A stretch of DNA of 64,000 bases from Phoebastria nigripes (taxonomy: Eukaryota; Chordata; Aves; Procellariiformes; Diomedeidae). A program made the translations under genes and the position numbers. The stretch spans positions 344,669 to 408,668 of the forward strand of contig JAYKAV010002486.1 in assembly GCA_035582835.1 (NCBI GenBank), in the 5' to 3' direction. Below are positions 11,301-23,300 of this stretch, in pieces (the stretch's first letter is position 1; the number at the start of each line of letters is the position of its first letter). The notes under the pieces were generated by a model. It did no database searches. It was not told where the DNA came from and was given only the letters and a program-made list of their open reading frames with translations.

Positions 11301-14300
11301 AAAAAAAAAAATTGGTGCTATCCTTCTTGAACTCCAAGTATAAGTAATCTAGACAATCTTCAGAATTGCAAGCTAATCTTTCTTCTTATCATGATTTCCT
11401 TTGCTGTTGGAGGCATATTAGTAACCAGACATCTCCTGAAGAATCTCTAATGCCCTATTATTCTGTTGCCTCGCAATATTGAAAGCCAATCTGTTCTTTT
11501 ACTTTGAGTAATTCGTTTAAAAGGATGAAACTGAAGGATGAATAGATGAAAAGCAGGGGATTGGTTCAGACTGTCATAGATATTTAGGCAGCTATTATGC
11601 ACATCAATGTTTAATTAGATGGTGACCAGGCACCTAAAGTTCTCTGAAGATCTGTGTCTTAGTAAATAACCTTGAAGATGTGGTTTGTCTCTTACAGGAC
11701 ATTTTTTACCACTTTTTCTTGTTAAGTGTTAGATCATAGAATCGTTTAGGTTGGAAAAGACCTTTAAGATCATCAAGTCCAGCTGTTAACCTAGCACTGC
11801 CAAGTGCACCACTAAACCATGTCCCTAAGCACCACATCTACACGTCTTTTAAATACCTCCAGGGATGGTGACTCAACCACTTCCCTGGGCAGCCTGTTCC
11901 AATGCTTGACAACCCTTTCAGTGAAGAAATTTTTCCTAATATCCAATCTAAACCTCGCCTGGTGCAACTTGAGGCCATTTCCTCTTGTCCTATTGCTTGT
12001 TACTTGGGAGACTGACACCTACCTTGCTACAACCTCCTTTCAGGTAGTTGTGGAGAGCAATAAGGTCTCCCCTGAGCCTCCCCTTCTCCAGACTAAACAG
12101 TCCCAGTTCCCTCAGCTGCTCCTCATAAGACTTGCTCTCCAGACCCTTCACCAGCTTCGTTGTCCTTCTTTGGACACGCTCCAGCACCTCCATGTCTTTC
12201 TTGTAGTGAGGGGCCCAAAACTGAACACAGTATTCGAGGTGCGGCCTCACCAGTGCCGAGTACAGGGGGACGATCACTTCCCTACTCCTGCTGGCCACAC
12301 TATTTCTGATACAAGCCAGGATGCCGTTGGCCTTCTTGGCCACCTGGGCACACTGCCGGCTCATATTCAGCTGGCTGTCGACCAGCACCCCCAGGTCCTT
12401 TTCCGACAGGCAGCTTTCCAGGCACTCTTCCCCAAGCCTGTAGCATTGCATAGGGTTGTTGTGACCCAAGTGCAGGTCCTGGCACTGCACCTTGTTGAAC
12501 CTCATACAATTGGCCTCAGCCCATCGATCCAGCCTGCCCAGATCCCTCTGCAGAGCCTTTTGACCCTCAAGCAGGTCGACACTCCCGCCCAACTTGGTGT
12601 CATCTGCAAACTTACTGAGGGAGCACTTGATCCCCTCGTCCAGATCATTGACAAAGATATTAAACAGAACTGGCCCCAATACTGAGCCCTGGGGAACACC
12701 ACTTGTGACTGGCCACCAACTGGATTTAACTCCATTCACCACAACTCTTTGGGCCTGGCCATCCAGCCAGTTTTTTACCCAGCGAAGAGTACACCTGTCC
12801 AAGCCATGAGCAGCCAGTTTCTCCAGGAGAATGCTGTGGGAAACGGTGTCAAAGGCTTTACTAAAGTCTAGGTAGACAACATCCACAGCCTTTCCCTCAT
12901 CCACTTGAACAATGTGACTGCCTCTACAGTGTGACTTCCAGTTTTTGTCTTGGGTTTATTTCACAGCCTACTGTGCCTGTTAGTAGGGTTTCTTACTAAA
13001 AAAAAAGGCCATTGTTAGTAAGATTTCTCTAGTAGTCCCCAAATTTATTCATTGAACCAGTATCATTTACACCACAATACTATGGTTCTCTGGCAAATCC
13101 TCATGTCTATGCCTCATACCATCCTCTTGGTTTTTAAGCTGTAACTGCAAGTACAGCTTAAACTTGCTTAAACCAACAGCACAACCAAAAGTAGTCATCA
13201 GGCACTTGTCCCCACTTTAGACACTTGACTTTTAGACACTCCCTCCCTCCCCACCTGTGTTTGTGCCAGCATATTTGTTTGTGTTGTCACAACATTAATT
13301 GCAAAATAGAGGGCTCAGTACTGCTAGTGCTTATCAGGGGAAGGTGACAATAGTAAGAGGAGCTAGGTAGTCTTTTCTTTGTTATGAGGCCCAGGGTGTG
13401 CTATGTTAAGCTTGGGCAGAAATTCTAGCTCCTTTTGTACTGCCCAGGAATATATAGCAGATAAATAATACCAGCTCCTACAAGGGAAGTGAAAATAGTT
13501 TTCTTAAGCGCTATTTATATATACTTTATATACAAGTAATAACAAGGCAGCAGTACCCTGAAGAACTGACCACCACTACTCGGTTACTCTGTTTGTGTCG
13601 CCAATTTTAAGGCATTCACTTACTATTTCCCTAACTTACTCTCTGTCTTCGCAGGTCCAGGGCAAGCACAGTGTAGAGACTGTTGGGGTAATTGAACAGT
13701 GGGAGGAAGTGATTGAGGAGCTACAAGTAAACAAGTTAGTGTTCCATAGTGTTGTTTTCCTCTCTCAGCAGCAGAGCTTTACGCAGGCCTAGGGAATAAA
13801 CAACTATACTTAATTAACTATGCTAGAGAGACCTGTACATTCTGTCTCCTGTCAAAATATTGCATTCTTGCAGGCTATTACCACAATTATGAACAGTAGC
13901 TTAGTATATTGCACAAATAATTTGCTACAGTTTAGATTAGTCAGCACTGGTGGCCACTTCACTAATTTTACTGCTCTCTCAGTATTTTTTTCCTTCATTC
14001 CCAAGTGATGCACGCAGACATATTTTAGGAGCGCATTTTTAACACGCCTCATGTATTAGTTCTGTCTAAATGAATAGGTGTTCAGCTGAAAGCTGCTGCC
14101 AAGACACATTTATGTTCTGACAGTGTTGAAAGATTTCCCAGCCTCTTTCTGTTTACTTGGTCCAAGTGAAACTGCTCTGTCATTCTGTCTATCGTGTACT
14201 ATTGTAACATCATTTTAGTGTAAGTACCGTATTTTTTTCACTTGACCCACTGTGAGACTCTGTTTCTTGTCATGTTATGTGTCATGTGGTTTATGGATTT

Positions 14301-17300
14301 TATAAATAAAAAGTATCTGATGTTATGTATAACTCTGGTGAATGCACCAGAAGGTCTTCCAAATAATTTCAAAATTCTTGTCTTAAAGACCTGATTTAGC
14401 ATTCCTTAGATAAGCAAAACCTCCATGGGAACTTGAACAAGGATAGTAGGATCAGTCTCTTTCACAGTTACTGTGATTAATGTTACGAGACAAATTCTTA
14501 CTCCTATGGTTTGATAAAGCCATTTTTATAGTCCATTTCACCAAGCATTTAAATTGTGTATTGCCTTACTAATCAAGGTGTTGTAAACCTTAAAAACGTC
14601 ACTATATTCACTATATATCATCTGATTCATTTGAAATAGTGTCAAAGATAGCACTTAAGAGCACCCTTCCTAGGGAAGTATGGATTATGGGTTTTTAATA
14701 GTATTCAACTAATGGACTATGAGATTCAAATATAAATTAATCTCTCTTCAAGGGAGAGATTAAGATAGAAGGTATTCACAGTCTGGATAGTGTTGTTGAG
14801 TGCCAGTTTGGTAGAAGGATATAAATGTGCAGTTTTCCATGCAGAAGTTATCCTTTTTAGCTGGAGATGCTCAACTGGAACAGGGTTCGGAGGTCCTGTG
14901 CTGCTTCAGGCAGACAAGAGCAGGAAGCCATGGAAAAAGTGCAACAACTAGTTCTGCTGGGCATGGAGTGAATAAAGCCAATGAGTGGGATTTTTCCTTA
15001 CATTCAGTGTGGACTTAACTCCTGCTGAAATTAGGGGTGAAATTCTTGTTGCTTTCAGTGCTGCCAGACAGTCCAGTTCTGAGCTCTTTTGAAAATCTCA
15101 CCCCACATTCTTTCAGTTGTTTCCAGCTGATTTTGTGGGAATTCTGGAGGATTGGCCTTTCAGTCCTGGGCATATCTTTATGTTATGGTATAATTCACAG
15201 CACTATATTTCCTTTTTCCGTCTGGTTGTTTTTTTTTTTTCCCCCTACCATTCATCCTATTTTCATCCATCGTATGTCCATCCATATTCCTACTCTGATA
15301 ACTGTTTGGGGTTGAGTTTGGTTTTGTTTTTAAAGGGCTTCCCTTTTCTTTCCCTCCCTGTACCACTGCTCCCCCAGAACTCCATGTTAACTGAGGTACC
15401 TGTCTGTCCGGTGATTCCGTGCACTAAGGCTCCCTGTAGTCTCAGGACTGAATGCTACAGGTGCAGCAAAAGGGGCCATGGACTTTCCATATAGTTTCTC
15501 TATTTCTTATTCTAAAGGTGGGTGCAATCTTTATCTTAAAGAGTTTTACGGTTTAAGGAACTGCTGTCTTCCTGAGAGCAAGATATAGAATAACAACGTG
15601 CTGATAAATATGGCACATGGTCTTAATCTACTGTGGATTTATTAAAGTACAGATGGTGTACTTTCTGAGTTCCTAGAATTACCATAGGAAGTATGTGGTC
15701 CTCAAGCTGTTCGTTTATGATTTAAAAAACCCCCTGCTTTTCAGATTTTGGCCAGTGAGGTTGGCTTTGAGAACATCTAAACTCTAAGGGAAATGCAGCA
15801 GAAATTTCCCTGTCTCATCCGTTTTATAAGTTCAAATCAACAGAATATAACATGGTTTCCACTTCAAGTTCTCATCTAGCTTAAGAGTTTGCAAAGTAGT
15901 TGAATGTAGCCTGATATCTGCGTTGTTAGGCATGTTATCTGATTTCATTGCAGAATTTTTAGTGCAGTTCTAAGTATTGAACAAAGACTGTCATCCACTA
16001 GGTGAGGTAAATTCATTTAGTGATAAATGTTGCCTGGCATAATTGTCCTAAGTGATCAGAAATCTAATCTGAGTCTGATGTCTGCACAACTCTGCAATGA
16101 ATAATGCAGTAGAAGTCTGGACTGCCCCTTGCACACCCCTTTTATCCGAATGCAAAAATCTTTCACTCATGTGAAGCAGAGGCGACTCCGACAGTGAAAC
16201 AGAAATTCAGAAATTTAACTTTTACTAGAATAAGTAATTGTTTTGCATGTCTTGCAAATAAATTGTTTTATTTTTGTATCTTTTCACACCATATAAAGAG
16301 CGTTGCGTAGATTTTGTGTGGAAAAAGCCACAGAAGAAGCATCTTGGTGATCTGTCTTGTGCCTGTATTATATGGATAAAGAACTTGGATTAAAATTCGT
16401 GTCTGGTTTTGCCCACAGTTACGCCATTTTCACCAATCTTTACATGTGTCATGGAAAGGGAAGGAAAGACTCTCCTTATTCCTTTTTTCTCCCCTTGATG
16501 GCTGTAGAAGTGATTGTCAGATTTAATGACAAAACAGAACAGGGATTTATTTTGCTCATTCTTTTTTAGCTGACTTCTTCCTTTTTTGAATTTTTCAAGT
16601 CTTGAAAATGTGTGCATAAAAAGCAATTACATGTTAAAAAACGAGCCAACTTAGGATCATAGAATCATAGAATCATTTAGGTTGGAAAAGACCTTTAAGA
16701 TTATCAAGTCCAACTGTAAACTTGCTTCGGTTGATCTTAGTGCTATGAATTTAAAAAGACTGAAAGTCTGTTGAGTAAAGCTCGTATTTGGTTGAGAGAA
16801 CATTTATTCACTGCCACACTGATCTCAGGACATAAATTAATAGGAAGCTGTAAGGACCTTGTAATGATTCTCTGCACAGAGTTGAAACCTACTTGTGAAA
16901 GAACGTTGGTTCTCCGATGATGCCTGCAAACACACCTCGCAGTGAGCTGATCAAACCTAACCGCCTGCTCTGACTTGGTCTTCCTGGCAGGCTCCATGTG
17001 TTAAAGAAGGTCTCCTCTGGCCAGCAGTGGCTCAGAAGGGCTGGGGCCACTTCTCAAATCAGCATCCAGCATCTTGATTTTTAGCTGTAATGAAAGACTT
17101 ATTTGCAGCAATAACATGCACTTGGCTTATGATATCAGTAGTTCTTTTTTTCAGGTGCTGTTTATACAGCAAAGCTTTGCCTGTAGCCATTTCTCTTACT
17201 TTAAGCTGCAGCTGCAGAAGAATAATTTGAGCTTACTGAGTTAAAGAAGCAAGAGAGAAGAAACATGATTTAGTGCTAACTAAATTTGTTTGGGAACTGG

Positions 17301-20300
17301 TATTGGGTTCTTTTGTGAAAGGGCACACCTGGTTCTTCGGTGTAGACAGAACCATTCAGACCAAGCTGCAATAAACTTGTGTGCGTAAATGGTGTAGGCA
17401 GAATATTTGCTGGCACTTACTATGTAAGATTGCTGAGTTGTGTGCTTGATCCTCTTAACTGTGTGCTCTGAGAGCCTTCTGCCCTCACATTTGTATGTCG
17501 CTCCTTGAAAAAGAACTAGATAAGGAGCTGTATGCAAAATCAGCCAAGGAGCTCTCAGTAGGTAGTGATAGCTCTTACTATCTGTTAAAGTCACTGCAGA
17601 ACTGAAAGGACAGAGGTTTACGTTGTGTTGTCTTACCATTGCCCTCAACAAGGGGCATGCAGACTGCATACTTCCTTAGGGACACTGGCGGTATACTGAG
17701 AAGAAGTTCCTGATGGTGGAAAGAAAGGGGGAGAGCTGATCTCTCTCCTCTGCAGCCTACATCCTGGGTGAATTGCTCCGATGGAGTGACTGATTCACTA
17801 GAAAATTCATGGGCAATGGAAAGAGAAGGAAAGGCGCTTTGTTCCTTTTCCTCCCCTGTCATAGCTACGAACATGCCAGTCAGTTCAGTAGCAAAATAAA
17901 CAAGCATTTATTCTGCTCTTTCTTCTTCAGTCAGACTTCTTCTCATTTGAATTGTTTAAGATTTTAATTGTTTAAGAAGAGAAGGCTCAGGGGGGACCTT
18001 ATCGATGTATTCCTGAAAGGAGGGTGCAAGAGGATGGAGCCAGGTTCTTCTTAGTGGTGCCCAGTGACAGGACCAGAGGCAATGGGCACACACTGAAACA
18101 CAGGAGGTTCCCTCTGAACACCAGGAAACACTTTTTCACTGTGAGGGTGACTGTGCAGTGGCACAGGTTGTCCAGGGAGGTTGTGGAGTCTCTACCCTTG
18201 GAGATATTCAAAAGCCGTCTGGACATGGTCCTGGGCAACTGACTCTAGGCGGCCCTGCCTGAGCAGGAGGTTGGACCAGATGACTTCCAGAGGTGCCTTC
18301 CAACCTCAGCCACTCTGTGATTCCGTGATTTGAAATGGCATCTTTCCCAAGTAAGAGCTTCAAAATCAGCTTGTCTGAAATCTTGTTGATAAGTGGTCTC
18401 CGTGTTTTAACAGGTAAAGGCAATGGAGTTTTGGTCCTTGTTAGTAAAAGGAGTGATGGTTCAGAAGCAGAGTGCGTTGTGTACAAAGCAGGAAGACCCT
18501 TTCTCTTTGTGTATGAGTGCCTCTGTACAGAGATGGCTCGGTTGTTCTGTGTTTCTAAGAACAGCACAGGTTCTCTTCACTGCTGCAGCTCACACCCAGG
18601 AGTGAATGACACAGCATCTGTCTTCTGTATTTCTAGTTCTGGTTTGGACAAATAGGTTGCAGTGTCCAAGTGCTCCGTAAGTAGTGAATCAGTGGAAAGA
18701 ACCGAAAAGGAACGGGGTGGGGGGAGGGGAAGATGGTGAGGAGCAAGGAAAATAAAAATGCTGGAGGAAAAAACTTCTTGATAGATGACAATACACACAC
18801 CAGAAGGTTAATGAGGGAAGAGGGTGATTGTATGAGATTGAACCTAGATACAGGGTGAACTGAGGTGAGGAATAAGATCTTGGTATCTCAGTCATTTACT
18901 AATTTACAGCTCAATCTTCTAATGGGACTGCCAGAGCAAGAGGACCACACAGGAGTTTGGTGAAAATAAGACAACAGGAATTAAAGATCACTGTCTGGCA
19001 CTTGCCTTGGTTCCTTTTACAAATATTTATTCTCACTGTGTAAATAAAGAATAAACAAGGGAGGGAGTATTAAGCTCAAGTCAATAAGTTAAGGTCCATG
19101 TAAAAAGATCCACCTCACCTGTGGTGTTTCCTGTACATATTACATTGGCTCTGAATATTGCATTTCATCAACAACTTTAGGAAATCACATCTGCTAAATA
19201 ATTTACTGGTAAATATTTTAAATATCTTCAAAACATAATGTTCAAGAGGCTTCCCATTTCAATTCTTTTTTTTAAATTACATTTTCTGATTACAGCATAA
19301 AACAGAAAATATAATTCAGACTATGAAATTGGGTTACTTTAAAGAATCAAATATTTTATAGTCACTAGCAGAAAACTCCCCTTTTATACAAGAGCTTCAC
19401 AATAGAAGTCAATAAGATTTCTTTGGTAATGTTTTCAGCTAAATCAACTGTTATTAATCTTATTGTCATAGCAAAGTAAATGTGACAGCATTGTCAGAAT
19501 ATGTTCTCTCTTTTAAAGTTTGTTGCTTTTTCTCCCCCCCCCTTTAAACAGAACAACTGTTAATAAAAATGGAATTTACCAGTTTGAACAGGCTTCAAAA
19601 TGTAAGGCAATTCAGGACAACATTTTGTCATCATCTATCAAGAAGAAAAGGTAGGTGTTTGCTGTGCTTTCTGCTTTGTTTGTTTTAAATGGAAGGGTAA
19701 AAGATTGTCCCTTTTACATAATTCTCGATGATATTAATGTGGAGCTATACAACAGGAAACTGAAATTGTTCGACCAATGTTTGCCTGCATTTTTTTCTTT
19801 CACATGTATTAGATTTATTCAAGGTTGGATTTTATTTTTTTTTATTTTCACAATATAAGTCAACAAGATTTCTCCTTGCCAGTTAGCAACATTTTATTCC
19901 GAGATATTCACAAAAAGGTAGAACAGAATTTGTGAGGTATAATTTCATTCTTGAGTGTCTTTTTCCTGATTGGTGAACACTCCTGCTATGAGCAACCTCA
20001 GTTAATGGATTCTTTTCAGCATATTGACTAGAGTGAGTATAAAAATGTACAAGTATAAAAACTTGCTAATTAATTGCACTCATTATAATAACTAGTCCAC
20101 AGGAAAGTAATTATTCAATTTTAGATACATTTTAAAAACACCCCCAATTGATTTTGGGTTTCAATTTGCTGTTCTGCCTTTTCCTGACATGGAAAAAAAT
20201 ATTTGATATCAGCCCTGCTCAAATCCTTGCCGCTTGCTAAAGTGAAAATGGGAGAAGCACCCCATTGCTTTTGACATGTAACATTTTGCCTATATGAATG

Positions 20301-23300
20301 CACTAATAAATAAAACATTGTAAATAAGAAAGGCTTCCCATTAGGACTGAGTTCCAGCTTAAAATTAATTATGTGCCATGGTGTCTTTAAAATTGGAAGG
20401 TTTCTTTTTTTCCCCGCTCCATTTGTGAAGAGAAGAGAAATGGAATGAGAAACAAAAGCTCTGCTAAAAATAATTATGTGCCTTTCCCCATTGAAAGGAC
20501 TGGTTCTGTGTTCCTTAACACAGAAACAACATTAAATCATGATTTTAAAACTTCTCCTGTCTTTTCTGCCCTCTCCTCAGTTTCTCAGTGTGTTTTAAGA
20601 TCTTTCACCTATTTTTAAGTCACCATATTCCCAGCATTCTGTCTTTACTCTTTTAATGCTTACTTTTTTTTTTTTCTCTATAACCTCTTCTCCCATCAAT
20701 ATTCTACCTCATCAGCAACGCTATCATTGAAGTTTTTACTCTTTTGAAGGGTGGTAGACCACTATGTTACTGATGCGCTGCTAGTGAGAGCTGAAACAGA
20801 GATTGGCAAACAGAGGTCAAAGAGTTGACTGAAGAACTGAATGATTAACACCAAGAGAAGGACAACCAGTCACTGTACTGCCTCCAAAATCCAGTTATAG
20901 CAATATAAATGCTGTTATTTATCCCGTGTGTTACAAAGTTGTACAGGCTGCAGGAATGCAGATGTGCTCTTCATATCTAGAACATTTTGGAGCTGAGATT
21001 GTAGGAGAAGCTTTAGGAATTGTGAGACCTTTATTCTGTGGCTAAAGAGAAAGGAGCTGCACCATTTAACGAGGCAGAAGATGAATTGGGCAGGTAGGAA
21101 GAGAAACTGATGCTTGGAACAAAGAAGCAAGGGATTGCTTTGTGCCGTGAATATTGCAACTCATTGCCCTTCACTGAGACGAGCTGCAGGGATCTTTGTT
21201 GCTTTTTCAAGGTGTGACCCACAGGCAAGGTATATAAATGCTTTATATTGCAGTTCTAGACTTTCAGGGACATTCTGGACACTCCTGCCTCTTAAGTTGG
21301 CAGAAAGGGAAAAAATTACTAGTTTAAAGCTTGTCAAATGATTTGATAGTAAAAAATGCTATGTAAGTGGGAAGTTATTATTATAGCAGGTATGTGCTGG
21401 TGGTGATAAAGAGCCTGAAATGCTGAGTTTTGCTGGCAGTTTTCCATTTTTATTCTAGAGCAAGCCCTGTGCACACTCTCCTGAGGGCTTTAAAAACTGA
21501 TAGTTGTTTTGGTAGTATTAAAGTGTCCAAAGGCAAAAGGGATCCTCCTTTTCTCTTGCATTTCCTGCTGTTGTTTTTCTTTTTATTTGTTTGTTTCTTG
21601 AAATAAGCTGCCAAGTAGGAATATCTCCTTTTTTCACTCCTGCTGCTCAATTTTCTTTCTAATTCACATAGCTTCTTTTCAAGTAGGTGTTTTGTTTTAG
21701 CAAGTAACCAGTGGGGCTGCATCTGTCTCTCTGTTCTGACATTTTACATATTGTCTCCCTACTATCTCAACACTCCCGTCCTTGCTGTTGTCCCTTAGAT
21801 ACTGCCAAAAATTAGAAGATACTTATACTTTGTCAGTGCCTCGACTGTGCATAATAATTCCACCTTAGCCACTACAGTTAATGTAGAAGGTCACTGCGTA
21901 CCTGACAAGTACTATAGGCAAAAAAAAACCTTCCAGGTGTTAGTCAGCAAGGCTCATACAGTATAAGTGAGTTTTCTACAACAGCAAGTTATTATAATGG
22001 TTGTGATGCAGGTGGCAGACAAAAACAGGACGAAACGTGTTTCATTCGCTATTCTCAGCACTGTAATTATTGTCTTGTCCATGTATTTTTATAGTTCAAT
22101 TTACCTGAGCTTTTTTCTCTTAATAATAAAACCCTTTTAGCGTCAGTGAATATGTGCTGTAAGCTCCCGGATGCCAGTGGAAATGTATGTATTGTCCCAG
22201 CTCTTTAAAATGGAACAGTGGAGAAGAGGACTGTCTGGGTTACAGCAGAGCCGTGAAATGATATTCTGATGGCCTTCTGGACTGATTCCATTGGAGGAGT
22301 GAGTCCCCAAGGCTCCTTTAAAGCAGGAAATGCTAAAATAGGCTTTCTGAGAGGAAAACAATGCTTTCTGGGCAGTAAACCCAGCTGCAGCAAACCCCAG
22401 AGCTTCACTTTGAGTCTTTAAAAAAATTAATCTGTGGGAATATTGTCTGTATTCAAGTAGAGTTCATTTCATGGAAGCCTTATATTGGTGTGAGCAGATG
22501 TGGCAGCCGCCTTGCAGAGCTGCCACAGTCAGGAGCTTCTGTTCCTCAGGACATGCTGCTGGGTTATCTCTGCCACTTGTGGTGCTGTGCCAGTGCTGGC
22601 AAAGAGGAGTTCTGGCAGTCCATAGTGTCTTTGTAAGTCACAAGAGGAGCAAAACTGGATGCACAGGTGGAGCAGAGGTGGTGGTGTGCCTTGTAAGGAC
22701 CTGTAAGTGGTGCTTTTCTGAGCTGGTGAGCTTAGACACCTCTGAGCAAGAGTCATTCCACCCAGTAGAGAGCAGTGGAAAGGCAGCAGTGTTCTTGCAT
22801 TGTAATTGGTGTTTTTACCCTAGGTGCAGCTTCTGTTACATGTATAAGAAGGTCCTTACAGTTTCTGACAGTGAGTGCCTGTGTTTCTCTTGAGGCCTTA
22901 CACCTACATTATGGATGATGCTTTGATTTTTCTCCTTACCAAATGTTTCCCTGTAACTTGCTAATAACTTGTCAGTCCATGCTATTTCTTTCTGAGCTGA
23001 TGGTAATTTTTCTTTTCATTTCTGACTCTAATCTTCATCTTATCAATGTCTTTAGGCTAGAATTTGCTTTTTTTATATTTTTTTCTCCTAGATAATGATA
23101 GCCTAAGTAACTCTTCATGCCCTGTTATTCTATTAATTTTTGGAATTTTTCCATAAGTCCCAGCATCTGAGAGTTATTTATTGTTTAGCCTTAAGGAATA
23201 AAACTAGATGAGTGATTCAACATCAGCGTAGGCTATTTTGGTCCTGTGCTTCTATCCCATCCTCCCCCCACATGCACTCCCTGTCCTGCCTGGTACTGAC

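Larger units (their letters stand above)
8778..19551 (+). other. Intron 2 of ST8SIA6 (10.8 kb)
   Basis: Phase 2 GT-AG intron. It contains a minisatellite (10744-10874), three CR1 pieces (11733-12906 and 16655-16735 reverse, 17972-18331 forward), a pair of diverged duplicates (16449-16612 and 17813-17969) and a possible alternative terminal exon (13655 to about 14330). The rest is unremarkable AT-rich DNA. Confidence 0.85.

Noticed and set aside
11819..12685. 288-codon open frame on the + strand
   Set aside because: Antisense shadow of the CR1 reverse-transcriptase region.
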